Positions 11,460 to 24,480 of a stretch of 64,000 nucleotides of DNA are shown here, one piece after another (the stretch's first letter is position 1; the number at the start of each line of letters is the position of its first letter). The translations under genes and the position numbers were made by a program. The notes under the pieces were generated by a model, which made no database searches, had not been told where the DNA came from, and saw only the letters and a list, made by a program, of their open reading frames with translations. This DNA comes from Xenopus tropicalis (lineage: Eukaryota > Chordata > Amphibia > Anura > Pipidae), in the NCBI RefSeq assembly GCF_000004195.4, contig NC_030678.2:75575404-75639403 (forward strand). The letters run 5' to 3'.

Positions 11460-12244
11460 AGCATCATTTCAAAGACAGTTTATTTAAACAAATGAATGCA
11501 GTTGCTGCAAGAACTTGAGACTAGCTTCCCAATGGTGACACCAAAGAAGCTAAAGAGAATTGTTTCAAAAACGCTCTGCGTATAAGCATGCTGAGCTTAC
11601 TAATAGAATAGAGTTTGGTTATCGGGACAGAAAATCTTGCCAAACAATGACTCCTATTTGCTCTGAAGTGGCCACTTGTCTACAGGAAATGAAGGAAACG
11701 ACAGCAGCTCACTCAGGTTTCCTCTGTGATCATTTAAATTGATGGCTGGCAGTTTGCTAAGGAGTGTATTGCCCACAATGCAAATTATCCAATGCATGGG
11801 AATTAAACCATGTCAATATTAATAATGTCTCAGATAATTGATTGGCTTTGTTTTGATGATATAACTGGTTGATTGTTAATTTAAAATCATTTAAGTTTGC
11901 CATACATGCACCAATATAATCAAATGAAACAAACTTTCAGACCATGTGTGGGCTCTGAATAATGGTCCCGACAATTTTCGTACCATGGCGGTCATTTAGT
12001 CGATTGGACACCTTAGAAAATTGCTGTCGGGTAACAATAAAATCTTTGCATGTCTGACAAAATCCATGGGTGACCCTTGACATATAAAAAAAAAAGTGCA
12101 CACCCACAGAGGAAGTTGTACATTTCGCAAAGTTTCACACTTTAAAAGCCATTGCTTACTCCAAAAGGTGAAAAGAAATCTTCTTTTCCTGATAAGCTAT
12201 TGTGTGCTGCTCTGTATTTGGCATTCATATATACTGGACTCATT
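11460..12244. other. Mostly single-copy DNA with a possible decayed MITE
   Basis: Around 11893-12075 there are weak complementary blocks (GCCATACATGCACCAATAT and later GCATGTCTGACAA) resembling an eroded palindromic MITE. Nothing else is recognised. The small plus-strand frame at 11560-11742 has no domain signature. Confidence 0.35.
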
Positions 12245-12599
12245 TTAACCCTTTCACTGCCAGCCGTTTTGAACAAAGTGGAACTTCTACTGCCAGACAG
12301 TTTTTGAACATTTTGCACTGTTTCACTTTAGGGGCTTTTCCTCAGGGGACTTTTAGTTTACCCAGGAAAACTATGTATTGTTTTTTTTAGGACAACCTAA
12401 GCTTTCAGAATATGGTGGAATTTTTTGGTAATTCCAATTCTGTGACAAGATATAGGCTTCTAAATGTCTAAAAAATGAAAAAAAATAATATTTTCCATAA
12501 TATAAACACATACACCAGAAACAAAAATTATTTTATGCATGAAAATACAACTGATTTGGAAAGTCCCATGTCTCCTGAACGTGCCAATACCAAATATAT

Positions 12600-14490
12600 A
12601 TAGTTTTATGGAGATTTCTCACTTCAAAAACTCCCAGCAGTACACTACCAAATTTCCAAAGCACTGCTCCAGAAAGCTGCATACTTTAGATTTCAAGGTC
12701 AAAAATTCCACTAACAGAAGGTTTATCCCAGAAAATTATACATTTTTAGAAAGAACAGATTCTGTGGAATCCAGAATATGTAGAACTGCCTGTCTACTCC
12801 AAACTACCAAGTTGCAATGATTTCCTAAAGTTATTGGTTTTTATCAAAATTTGTGAAATTTCTTAAAAATTGCTTCAACGCTTCCTGTCTATAGTATCTT
12901 ATCTCCTACAGGTCATAAAGTAACCAGATAAAACACCCTGAATTTGAACGCCAGGGGGCCACTGAACAGTTTGATGCCCAATATGTTTAGGTTTACCTAA
13001 GTATGTGGCATGTAGGGGCCCCAATGTGAACATACCCCCATATGATCTATCATTTCTGTCATTTCAGCTTCTGCAAAATCAATACATTTACATCATTTTG
13101 TGTGGGATAAAGTTAGTAAAAAGTACACTCACCCCAGAAAATCATATATTTTTGGAAAGCATTCCCCGAAATCTAAAATGGGTAACTATGTCTTTCTACT
13201 TCAAAGTACCAAGCCGCAAAGGTTTTCCGATTTTATGACATTTCCAAAAATCACCTCAAAACTTCCAATATGCAGCATCTTATTTTCTATAGGTCATTAA
13301 GATAAGTACCAAGATAAAACACCCTAAATATGAACCCCAGAGGTCTACTGAACAGTTTGATGCCCACTGTACATAGGTTTATCAAAGCACATGACACTTA
13401 GAGACCCCAAAATATACCTTGGGCACACTAATTTCCTGGCCTACCTTTACCTAATTCATAAACACATGGCAGTTTTATGTGGGATAGAAACTGCAGAAAT
13501 GTAAGGTGACCCCTGAAAACCATGTGTTTTTGGAAAGTTCACAATCTGACGAATCCAACATGGGTAAAGAGTCCTTTCTACACCAAAGTACCAATCTGCA
13601 AAGCTTTCCTAAACTTAGTGGTTTCTATGACATTTCAGAAAATCGCCTAAAAATGTTGCAATTTACCGAATTTAGCTCACACAATTTCTTGCATAAAAAG
13701 GCAAATCACCCCAAATAGAAACACCAGAGGTCCACTGAACAGTTTGATGCCCTATATGCATGGGGCACCCAAATAAAAATAGTGCATATGAATTTTCACA
13801 TATGACGCTCTGGCTTGTGCAATTTTTGTACCCAGTATGTGCATTATGTACATTCTGACAAAACAAAAATGGGTAAATACATCTTTCTACTGCAAACGAC
13901 CAAACTACAAAGCTATGCTAAACAGAACGGTTTTTATGACATTTCTGAAAATCGTCACAAAGCTTGCATTTTACCTCATCATGTACCCCCACAATTTGTA
14001 ACATATCAACATAAAACACTCAAAATATGAATGCCAGGGGTCTACTGAACAGTTTGATGCCCTATATGCATAGATTTACCAAACTATGTGGTATACAGGG
14101 GCACCCAAATAAAAATAGGGCATATGAATTTTAACAAATGACGCACCGGCTCGTGCAGTTTTTGCACCCAGTATGTGTATTATGTGCCATAAGACCCCCT
14201 AACAGTATGGAGACCCTAGAAAACCATATATTTTCCAAAAATACACATTCTGACAAAACAAAAATGGGTAAATACATCTTTCTACTGCAAACTACTAAAC
14301 TACAAAGCTATGCTAAACAGAACGGTTTTTATAACATTTCTGAAAATCGTCACAAAGCTTGCATTTTGCCCCATTATGTACCCAACATTTCATAACATAC
14401 CAACATAAAACACTCTAAATATGAACACCAGGGGTCTCCTGAACAATTTGATGCCCTATATGCATAGATTTACCAAACTATGTGGTGTAT
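12600..14490. repeat. ~390-bp tandem array inside the piggyBac-like element
   Basis: The anchor GAACAGTTTGATGCCC (last copy GAACAATTTGATGCCC) occurs at 12964, 13350, 13737, 14047 and 14441, spacings 386, 387, 310 and 394 bp; the short one reflects an internal deletion. Each unit also carries an ATAAAACACCCT-like block, a CCAGGGGTC-like block and a TTTCTACTNCAAA block. The last two units are much more alike than the first ones. Short repeated plus-strand peptides here (such as FLLQTTKLQSYAKQNGFYD) come from the array and are not genes. Confidence 0.9.
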
Positions 14491-14699
14491 AGAGGCACCG
14501 GATTTGAAATACAGCAGACAAAATGTCCATGTGCAAAGACAAGTAACAAAGAACAATGTGAAATGCAATAAAATTGCTAAAATCCAAAAAAAAAAAACTA
14601 AAATCAATGGGGGTTTTTTCCTAGTGATATCTGCAGTCAGAATCACAGTTTGAGTAGTTTGGCTTAGGCAAATTAGTTTTTCAGACAAAGTCAAGCGAG

Positions 14700-15100
14700 C
14701 AACAACTATGCATAACTGAAAATGCAATAAAATGGCTAAAAATGCAATAAAATGACTAAAAATGCACCAAAATCACAGAAAATGTAAGAAAAAAACCAAA
14801 ATAATACACAAAAGGTATTGCTCAGTGGGGTTAGCAAATATGCTATCCGCAATGGCAATAAAAGAAAAATTTTAGGCAAGAAAAAAAACAATGCGATAAA
14901 AAAAAAATTTGCATAAGTGTGTAAGTGTGTGTGTACACATGGCAAAATGTGTTTTCTGTGCAAGTAAGTGTGACTGCTGTGAGTGCTGTGAATGTGTGAA
15001 ACCCCGAACCCCCCCCAAAATGTAAGTGTGTGTGTGAATAAGTGTAAGAGTAAGTGTGTATTAGTGTAATAAGTGTGTGATTGTGTGTGTATCTAGCACT
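14700..15100. repeat. A-rich and GT-rich simple sequence
   Basis: AATGCAATAAAATGGCTAAA-type short tandem units at about 14720-14775 give way to adenine runs and, from about 14915 to 15095, to TAAGTGTGTGTGT-like simple sequence. On the minus strand these give low-complexity Thr/His/Leu-rich frames that are not genes. Confidence 0.75.
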
Positions 15101-15490
15101 AACCTGGGATCTAGAAGCTGAAGATCGCAGGAGGGAGACAGGAGAGAAGCAGGCACAGCAGCAGCAATCGAGTCTATGTGTGGGCGGCACAGGAAGTGAC
15201 GGGGGAGCTCAGGAAGGGGGGGAGGGCAGCAAAAGCCTGACACGTAGAATCCATGTGTCAGACTTTTCCCATGGGGCCCCTGGGCGATCGTGCCCCAGGG
15301 GCCACTAGTAACCCCCTCTGCTCGTTCCCTAGGGGGTTCTTTACCTTGCGCTCATTCTCTGCACTCAGATTAAGCAGCGAGCGCAGAGAACGAGCGCAAG
15401 ATAAAGAAAACGTAGCTCCTAAGTGCTTGTCGCTTAACATCTTTTTATGCCAGCACGTAGGAGCTACGTGCTTGGCAGGGAAAGGGTTAA

Positions 15491-15945
15491 AACAGAAAAC
15501 AAAATCTGTTTTTCAGAATTGAAACTCAGTCGACCATAGCATGTTCATTTGTATGTACACATACTACACTTTAAGCAAGAATGTCATTCCTGAGATGAAA
15601 GTTTCCATACGTCACTACTATTTCTGGGACATAACTTTCATACAATTGTTGTCTGTCAATTAATGGCCAGAACATCATCTGATTTGTTGCTTTCCAACTT
15701 TAACCCTACAATTTAAATCTGTTTGTTTTAGATCATTGCATTAAAACACAAAATACAATTGATATCCAAATATTTATTGTAGATCAAATAAAATCTGAAC
15801 AGCACAAAATACTGTGGAATAACGCCAAGCAGTTCTATAATATTTAAACAAATTGAACTAGGCAAAACATCCTTTATGTGTATTCAGCTTGCCAGATTTT
15901 AATTTGGTATAGGCAAGGCATTCATGATCATTGTATTGCCCCTGA
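15491..15945. other. Single-copy AT-rich DNA
   Basis: No gene or recognised repeat. Confidence 0.4.
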
Positions 15946-17505
15946 AGGTATTGTAGCAATATATATACAAGCTTGTCATGGTACAGGAACCCATAGCAAC
16001 CAATAAGAATATCTACTTAAATCACAAGCTATAAGTTTGTGCCAGCATGGTTTTATGCATAACAGATCTTACCAGACTAATTTAGTTGCCTTTTATGAGG
16101 AGGTGAGCAGGAACCTCGATGCTGGAATGGCAGTGGATGAGATCTTACTTAGACTTTGCTAAAGCGTTTGATACAGTACCTTACAGAAAGTTAATGATAA
16201 AATTGAGGAATATTGGCCCAGGACATAATATTTGTAATTGGATAGAGAACTGGCTGAAGGATAGATTACAAAGAGTGGTAAATGGAACATTTTCTAATTG
16301 GGCCAGTGTTGTTAGTGGAGTACCGCAGGGGTCTGTCCTTGGTCCTTTACTTTTTAACTTGTTTATTAATGATCTGGGGGTGGGCATAGAAAGTACTATT
16401 TCTATTTTTGCTGACGATACTAATTTGTGCAAAGTTCCATTCAGGATGCTGCCACCTTGCAGAGCAATTTGATAAAATTGGAACACTGGGCAGCAAAATG
16501 GAACATGAGGTTCAATGTGGATACGTACAAAGTTATGCACTTTGGTAGAAATAATATAAATTCAAGTTATCTACTAAATGGTAGTGTGTTGGGGGTATCC
16601 TTAATTGAGAAGGGAAAAAAACTGGGATTTTTTGTAGATAACAAGTTGTCTAATTCCAGGCAGTGTCATTCTGTAGCTACCAAAGCAACAAAAGTATTGT
16701 CTTGTATAAAAAAAGGACATTGACTCAAGGGATGAAAAAATAATTTTGCCTCTTTTTAGGTCTCTGGTAAGGCCTCACCTTGAGTATGCGGTGCAGTTTT
16801 GGGCTCCAGTCCTTAAAAAGGATATTAATCCTGGAGCTGGAGAGAGTACAGAGACGTTTAAATAAACTGGTAAAGGGGATGGAAGATTTAAGCTATGAGG
16901 TTAGACTGTCCAGGTTGGGGTTGTTTTCTCTGGAAAAAAGGCGCTTGCGAGGGGACATGATTACTCTGTACAAATACATTAGAGGGGATTATAGGCAGTT
17001 GGGGGATGTTCTTTTTTCCCATAAAAGTGATCAACGCACCAGAGGCCACCCCTTTAGACTAGAGGAACGGAGCTTCCATTTGAAGGAGTGTTAGTGGTTT
17101 TTCACAGTGAGGGCAGTGAGGTTGGGGAATGCCCTTCCTAGGATGTTGTGATGGCAGATTCTGTTAATTCCTTTAAGAGGGGCCTGGATGAGTTCTTGAA
17201 CAAGCAGAATATCCAAGGCTATTGTGATACTAAAATCTACAGTTAGTAGTGATGTTGGTATATATTGTTTATGTATGTGAATGTATAGATAGGTAAGTAT
17301 AGGTTTGTGTGTGCTGGGTTAACTTGGAAGGGTTGAACTTGATGGACTTGATGGTCTATTTTCAACCCTATGTAACTATGTACTTGTATTATTCCTATTG
17401 ATGTAGACCCTAAAAGCTGGTCTAGCTTGATAACTGTTCTTTGGTTGCTATGAATCATCTGGCCAGGGTAGGGCAAATATTTGGTTGCATAAGTACAATC
17501 GACTT
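15946..17505. mobile_element. Older MITE apparently split by a CR1 insertion
   Basis: The left piece (15946-16029) contains CAGGAACCCATAGCAACCAA and the right piece (17391-17505) contains the complementary TTGGTTGCTATGAATCATC. Together they resemble the two arms of a palindromic MITE related to the AGCAGTAACCCATAG family. The CR1 sequence lies between them. This is inferred from arm complementarity; no clean target duplication was seen. Confidence 0.4.
16030..17388 (+). pseudogene. CR1-clade LINE, 5'-truncated and frameshifted (reverse transcriptase to 3' end)
   Basis: Non-LTR retrotransposon remnant. A first frame (16033-16150) reads CQHGFMHNRSYQTNLVAFYE, then shifts into [16 protein letters not shown]. 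The reverse transcriptase core [14 protein letters not shown] lies at about 16314-16355 and the catalytic FADD box at about 16407-16418. Further shifts near 16436, 16720 and 16835 lead to the C-terminal region (SLVRPHLEYAVQFW; LVKGMEDLSYEVRLSRLGLF; RRLRGDMITLYKYIRG; QRTRGHPFRLEERSF), with an in-frame stop near 17092. The 3' tail (TTGATGGTCTATTTTCAACC then CTATGTAACTATGTA) matches the inverted tails at 44618, 48236 and 49140. It is not functional. Confidence 0.92.
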
Positions 17506-17904
17506 AAGGTAATGCATTTTTATTAAACTATCAGCGGATTTATTAATTGTTTGGTAGTGCAGATAGACAGGAAAAAGACAATAATGCAAAGCTTTCAATA
17601 AATGGGATAAATGAACAGAGTCTTATATAGAGGTGGATCCATAATTGAGCCAGTATTATATATCCAGTGCATGGCCTCATTGGCTGTGTCATGGTGTGTC
17701 TTTGGACATACTGTGTCACTCCAACTAGATTCAGTATTAGTTTCTTAATACATACATGTGGGCATCAGGAGATCAAGATGCTCAAGTCATCATATATACT
17801 CAGTTTTAACTGAGAAAATATACTATTTATACCCAACATTTCTAAAGTTTTACTACTTTACATGTAGTAATTTAATGATACATATTTAAAAGAAGGCCGA
17901 GCAC
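17391..17904. other. Mostly single-copy DNA
   Basis: Apart from the possible MITE arm up to about 17505, nothing is recognised. Confidence 0.4.
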
Positions 17905-18340
17905 TTTAAAGGAGACAAAAATTTCTGCCCACCCTTGTAGGAAAAAATGAACAATATATGGTGCCTGTTTACTATGAGCCAAAAATGATCATAAACTTTT
18001 AAATGGACCCTTTATTTAAGCTCTACATAGATCTGCTATGGTACCTGTTAATGTTTCAAATGATGGGTGGGCATGTCCTTATAGTCCCTGCCAAAAGCAC
18101 AGTATGAGAGTAATAGCCAATCAAAGGTCTGCATTCACACAAGCACAGGCAGGTTGCTTATCAGGTCAACCAGATGCTCATTGGTTCCCATCCTACAGTG
18201 CAGTGTACCGAGTGCTTGTGTGACCCCTGCAAAGCTGGTAAAGGAGGCACCAGGAAGTAAAATGGATGGGTGCGTCTAGCAGGGTTATTGAGGACATTTT
18301 CAACTTTTTAAAGCACACTTTTTTTTATACTTAAAGGAGT
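17905..18340. mobile_element. Possible T2-like TTAA MITE
   Basis: CTTTAAAGGAGACAAAAATT at about 17903 matches the TTAAAGG start of T2 MITEs. The other end is uncertain: CAACTTTTTAAAG near 18305-18318 is a candidate. The GC content of the interior (18040-18250) is higher than its flanks, as in other T2 copies here. Confidence 0.4.
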
Positions 18341-20950
18341 AACATGCTCTGGCATATTCTTGTTTTTTTACACAATATGCTCTTTAACAGAAACCAAACA
18401 ACTATTTAAAGATTAGCAGAACAGAATGGGACAGGTATTAAAGAAGAAGGTACAAAAGGGAGTTCATCGAGTCTTCACTGGTCACCAAGTCATCATGCTA
18501 GCTTATCACTGAAACAGCAGACGGTCCATCTGCTGCAAAGAGCTGATAGGGAGAGTCCTGCCCCAAAGGCAGAGTATAAATCATAGTTATGGTCCACGGT
18601 CATGGTCCCTGCAGTGTATTTTGTGGACACAGCTATTGGCAGCACATGAGCCAGGGTCACATGGTTGTAAATCACTAGCATGTATAATTTGGACAAAGTC
18701 CTTTCACAATAGAAGAGGAAAATCAATCCCAGTAAATTCATTAGTATACAGTGACTGCTAACATATCTCCTTAAATAAAAAATTCTCATATTAGTCACAT
18801 GGTTATCCTTGGTAATATTAATCCATTCTTTCATAGAAAAATAACCCTTAATAACAACTAATTTAATGCCATTAATTAAGTCAAGCCTTTTAATACATAA
18901 ACTATAAACGTCAAAGCATCTAACACCTTCTCAGTGTCAAGATACTTACCAGATCGATATATGCTGATTCTCCCCCATAAAACCTTGACAGTAAATTATT
19001 TGGCCATCATATCACATTGCTTTTGGTTTTTCACACAAGAGTACAAAGGGATGTATTAGGGTAGGAGAGAGAATGTGTTAGATCTCTAGCCCAGTCACCA
19101 GAGGATCATATGTAGTGGGTAACAATTATTAGATATTTTTACACATAAGAGATATCCAAACTGCAGGCCTTCAGCTTTTGTTCATCTAGTACTTTAACAT
19201 TCCACCACTACAATTGTAGTTTAACTAGTTCAGTCTTCCCAGAGGGCTTCAGGTTGGACAAACCCAATTTGAATAACCTTGTTTAATGTCTGCTAAAATC
19301 TCTTATACTATAAGGTTTATACCACAGAATGCTTTAGAAAAAAATATTTTGCTAGGGTATTAGAGCAAACTTGTATTAGTATATATTGCATAATATTCAC
19401 TGCAGTGATAGAAGGACCTTCAGTTTTAGAGTGAATCTCATACTTATCCACTAAATTATGAGACATTATGCTCGTGCTTCTGAGCCAATATAGACTTTAG
19501 GTAATTTCAGGAGTTTAGTGGAGACACAATCGAGAAGAACGTAATTTCGTAATTATTTGTCAATTGTGTCTTCCCTAGCAACGGACTAGGGCTGGAGCAC
19601 TCAGGTCACTGGATTTATCCAGCAAGCAGATTGCTCTTATATATTTGTTAACAAGGAACCTTGTCTTTCAGCTGAGAAATTTTAAATTTACTTGCAGGGT
19701 TCGGGGAAGATTGCACCTGAACCACAGTCTAAACAGTAAGCGGTTAGTAAAAAGACCACTTGTTTCACAGAATGCATACTTATCTCTTGATTTTAACTTT
19801 TAATGTGTTTATTAGTAAACCCCTACATATGTGCTGTTACTAAGAAAAAAAATCAGGAGTTTATACTTGTAATAAAAATCCAAATTTCTAGCATATTTGC
19901 AGTAAAGCTGTCAGAAAATGCAGAGAATGGGCAACAGAACAGGATTTTATAATTAGTTAATTAGATCTGGACAAAGGTCAGCCCATTCAGAAGGTAAAGT
20001 AGCTGTCAGAAATGTGGCAGAGTTGGTACAGATTAAATTAGAGGTCAAAAATCTGCCAGAGGTTTGTGTACAATAGATAGCCATTCAATTCGTTTGCATC
20101 AGTAGAGCTTTTAGTCTTGGGAAAGCCTTATTTGGGCAAATATTACTGCTGCCAGCCAGCAACAATAAAAACCACTAGAAAAATCACAATCCTAAAATCA
20201 TAGTAAAAAAATGAATAGTTTACATGAAAATACATTTGCATCTGAACCAGTTATCTAAAAATGATGTCAACATTCACCGGAGATCCATAAGGACTGCTCC
20301 AAAATCATTTTGCCACATATTTGTAAACCACTAAACATATTTTACTGTAGGATTAAAAACAAAAACACCAGTCAGGATCTCCACATGTAAAGTTAAAATG
20401 AGATTTCAGTAGGAGTTTACATTGGCACAAAGGAGATATCTTCCACAGAACTCACACCATTTCTAAGGAAACTAATGCAAATTTATCATGAAACTGAAGG
20501 GAGTATCTGTGCAAGTTTATGGGGTATAATAATGTTAGCACATGGAATGGACACAAATTGACATCATTCTTTTTTAATGAATATTTTTCTAGTACCGACC
20601 ACTCCAAAGGGGAAATTCCCCAAATAAGAGTAAAATCTTCGTGATTTTTGTAATTGATATTTATCCATAGCAACCAATTCAACTTTTGCATTCATAATAT
20701 TTCAGTTGACTATCCAGACCAAATTGCAGATGCTAATGGGATGTATCATTTTTTATAAAAGGGCTTTGGTGATACTAACTAATGTTCTTTATCCCAGGAA
20801 GTTTTTAGTGTTCCATTTTTAAGAATTTTTAGTAATAATGTCATTTCCAGGGATATCAATGCATACAATTAGAGCAAATCAGTCTAAAACTGACAAGAAA
20901 GTACAATCGAGGGCCTTATATTATATATAAAACAAATGCTCAAAACCTAA
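18341..20950. other. Single-copy DNA
   Basis: No gene is recognised. The minus-strand frames at 18493-18834 and 20452-20691 lack domain signatures. Around 19510-19600 there is an AT-core cluster (GTAATTTCGTAATTATTTG) next to CCCTAGCAACGG, which resembles an RFX half-site. It could be a regulatory block, but this is weak. Confidence 0.4.
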
Positions 20951-20954
20951 AATA

Positions 20955-20964
20955 GCCTGAATAA

Positions 20965-20998
<34 letters not shown>

Positions 20999-21055
20999 AA
21001 CATTTATTTATAAAGCGCCAACATATTCCACAGCGCTGTTCAATAAGATATTCTC
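20955..21055 (-). mobile_element. L2-type LINE 3' tail with (ATT)n
   Basis: An (ATT)n run at about 20966-20996 is followed by CATTTATTTATAAAGCGCC and CACAGCGCTGTTC. Read on the minus strand this is the GCGCTTTATAAATAAA tail typical of L2-like elements. Similar tails occur at 36552-36840, 45319-45365 and 61758-61830 (minus) and at 31250-31305 (plus). Confidence 0.75.
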
Positions 21056-22795
21056 AAGCTTCGACATTCCAGGTGTCCTTCATCAACTTCCCAAATTCAA
21101 ACCAAGATTCTAAAAGAAAACAAAGTAACAACAGTGCAGTAACAGCTCAATGTTAATACTTTATGTGAAATAGGACTTTTGTGTTCAGTTTAATGTAGTT
21201 ATCGTTGGTGGATGCACATTACCCTTAAAAGATTGCTACATATCTACATTGTTTTATGTATTTAGAGTGAATTAATTGAGAATAGACAGAGGGATAACTA
21301 AAAGTTTAAAGGCATCTTTCTTGCCACATCTTGCAAAAGAATGTATAATGTCTCCAATATCTGTAGTAATTAGGCCAGATTCACCACTGTATGGTGTATG
21401 GTGGTGGCCCCTTGTTGCATACAAATTTTGTGGCCAGTGTACACAACAAATTGTGGAATTTTGAGCAAAACACAAAATTTTGTATATATTCTGATCTGAG
21501 CACGCAGTTTTTTAACAATGCACACACAATCTTAAAATGTACACACAAAAGAATATGTAAATTGCTGTTTTTTTATGTATGTGCTTCACCCCCTGAATTA
21601 TTCTCATTTGCATATGCAAACAAGGAATCAGATTCAATTTAAGAATTGGTTGAATCCTTCCTGGAAAATCTGGTAATCAGAAGAATCCATAAAAAGTGAA
21701 TTTGGTGCATTCCTAGGTAATAATGATATTTACATACTGTAGAGTATATATAATCTTTCTTTAATATAATAAAGAAGTGATCAAGTACCAGAATAATTAA
21801 AAGTTCCAACCCACAGCAAAGATGAATAGAGGGCACGATTTCCACATCCTTGAAAAATAGTCTAAAGCATTTTTTCCCAACTGTGTTGGCTTGTTGGCTT
21901 GTATAGATATGTTTTAATTCAGGATTATTCAAATCAACTTGTGTGTGTTTTTGTTTATAACACTTGGCTTCTTAACCTCCTGTAGTTTTAGTAAAAACAG
22001 CTCCTATTTAGTAAATATTTTTTATAATGGCATACTCCATCCTGCCTGCATGGCAAGTGGGGAATTAATGCAAATATCACCCTAAGAGAAGCTTGCTTAA
22101 GCGCTTACCTATTACATGCCCAACGAGAACTCTCCATTGTGTGCCAAATATTGCAAGGCAATGAATTAGTAATCCCTACAAGAAGCAAATCTTTAATCCT
22201 CAGCCCCAGTCACCCCTGGGAAGGATAAATCCCATTCCACTTCCCCTGTATCTCCCCAAGTCACCTTTCATCATATGCCAATTCATTTATTCAGCTAGCT
22301 AAGTATTTCCTTGCTTTAAAATATAACATATTCAGTTATATTTTTCACATTGGCCTCTACAACTTTTTTATATCTCTGAAAAAGTAAAGAAGTTAAAATC
22401 AAATTATTAGTATTAAAGACCAGCTGTTAAAAGCAAAATATCTGCAATACTTTTAACACCTCTTCTTAAAAGAAAAATAAAACCTTTTCATAAGTTGAGT
22501 TCATTGTAGAAATAAAATACAAACCTTTTTTAATTTTGCTTATGGATTTGTCTAATGAAAATGCTGAAAGTTTTTAATTGTGTTACTTCATCAAGTTTTC
22601 TAAAGGTATTGCTTACACTGATTGTAGCTTTAGCTTTGCCTAAGCAGCCATTGTCAATCATACCTTACAAATATTTCCTATTGTTTTATAATTGTTTCTT
22701 AATCTTTTTTCAGATTCACAGCAAAAATCCATTTACATTGGCATCAAAATTTTGCAAATATGCACTAGAATTTCACCATACGAAAAAAAATCAAG
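21056..22795. other. Single-copy AT-rich DNA
   Basis: No gene or recognised repeat. Short open frames at 21276-21464, 21391-21642, 21639-21932 and 22555-22800 overlap on both strands and show no domain. Confidence 0.45.
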
Positions 22796-22796
22796 T

Positions 22797-23065
22797 TTAG
22801 CACGTGAGAAAAAGAATGCCCTTTTGCTTCAATGTATTTGGCACAAGAAAAAACAGGGCACAAAACACCCACTGACTCTATTGCATTTGGCACGAGACAA
22901 GATGCCCATGGACTCCAATTCTGCACATGTATAAGCGCAGTGAAAAAAGACCCTTGACCCCGATGCATTTCACCATTTTGCTATTTTTTGTGCAGTTATG
23001 TGAGTTTTCCCGAGGTTTCGTGAATTTGTAAGCATTGAGAAACAGGACAGTTTTTCTCATCACTA
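22797..23065. mobile_element. Decayed hAT MITE, TAGTGATGAGCGA family, copy 4
   Basis: The right end reads AGTTTTTCTCATCACTA, and the interior has CGAGGTTTCGTGAATTTG-like words seen in sister copies. The left end is eroded (TAGCACGTGAGAAA near 22797) and no target duplication is detectable. Confidence 0.55.
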
Positions 23066-24480
23066 GCTATATTATGGCTGGGAGTGATGTTAGCTTAACA
23101 TAAATAAAACATTCCATAGCCAACTCTTCTCATATCTATATTTTACTATGACTACAGCTTTTCAATAGGATTGGTTCATCCTGGGCTTTATACTGGGTCA
23201 TGATGCTATAATCTGCATTTAATCAATCTGTATACTAAATAGGGTACATCTACACATAAATCATTTAAAGTATGTCAAATCTGTTCATAATAAAGTTACA
23301 TAAATGTTAAAAAAGTAACATACTTCAAAATGTAGGAAAACATAAGTCAAACTTTTTTGCGTTACTTTTTAAGACAAGTTCATGATTCAAAGTGGCAGTC
23401 AACAAAGTGGGTAGCCAATACAGATTAGCTCTAAAGCTTTCCTCATGTCTCCTTCCATTGATTTATTAAGAAACACTGGATACTGCCAGATGCTGCTAAA
23501 TGAGCATATCAGATGCTAAGTTCATTTGGAGTTTTTCTAGAAATTATACAGAATTATTTGATGTAAAATTCCCTTGCTGTATGAATAATCTTGCTGGCTT
23601 GTTATACAGTTGTAAGATTTGTTGTTATACAGAATGTAAGATTTGACATTGTGTTTTTTTCTTTATTTCATTTGTTTCTGAGGCTTTTTTCTGTCAAACT
23701 TCCACTTCAATGTTCCCCAGTATTTGCATATAGAAATTCTAATTGAAATATAATTTCTTCCAAATTAATGGAATATAATATGCAGTGAATATAAGGGTGT
23801 AAATGCACACTCCCTCTAGTTATTATGGACTGTGGCTTTGCATTTTGATCTCACAGGTATTATGAGTCTGCCAGTGGCTAGGTTCTGGGTGCTATAACTG
23901 ACTGCGGCAGAAAGCATGCAGTTTAACATGTGCCAGTGGTATTGATTTATTTCCTTCAGAGTAGCAGGGACTAGGTATGTATAATTTATGTGTCTGGCAC
24001 AGAGAACTTAGAAAATAAAATGTCCTTTATATTATATTCAAAAAGCATTAATAGATTATTCTCTTTTTATAGTCTTATGCCAGGTCAGCTCAGAGTGTAG
24101 CAGGCAAGGTTAACACAAATGTTCATGTGCCAGATTTTACATTTGTAAAACAAGTATCAGTCTGCAATTACCCATGTCAAGGAAAATCAAATAAATCAGA
24201 ATGTGAGGCTGTTTTGTGTAAATGAGATAATCATTTTATATCTGGAGGGACAGCAAATCGAAAACAATAAGAATAGTTACATTCAGGGTCTTCTCCATTC
24301 ATGCACACTCTTCCTTAGATTCCCCCTTTCTTTCTTTCTTTTTTTTTTTTTTCTTCATTTTTATGCAAATAAACTTCTTTGGCTTGATCAGGCCTTATCA
24401 CATATCTTTAGTTGGGAGCCTGCCTTGCTTAGCATAAGACAAAAATGGGAAGAAGGAAAAAAAAGCAGAATAATAGAAAG
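23066..24480. other. Single-copy AT-rich DNA
   Basis: No gene is recognised. A poly-T tract lies at about 24331-24353. Confidence 0.45.

Larger units (their letters stand above)
12249..15486. mobile_element. piggyBac-like TTAA element, non-autonomous, 3.2 kb
   Basis: The element begins CCCTTTCACTGCCAG and ends CTTGGCAGGGAAAGGG, with TTAA at both flanks (12245-12248 and 15487-15490). CCCTTT...-type ends inside a TTAA target are known for piggyBac transposons, including those of Xenopus. The right subterminal region holds palindromes (GGGGCCCCTGGGCGATCGTG, GAGCGCAGAGAACGAGCGC, ACGTAGGAGCTACGT) of the sort seen in Xenopus piggyBac ends. No transposase frame exists. The bulk of the interior is a ~390-bp tandem array plus A-rich and GT-rich simple sequence. 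A Kolobok origin is the alternative, because it also targets TTAA. Confidence 0.8.

Noticed and set aside
12539..14395. Family of similar small proteins (FLLQTTKLQ...)
   Set aside because: The similarity reflects the ~390-bp tandem array; frames start and stop at different points in each unit.
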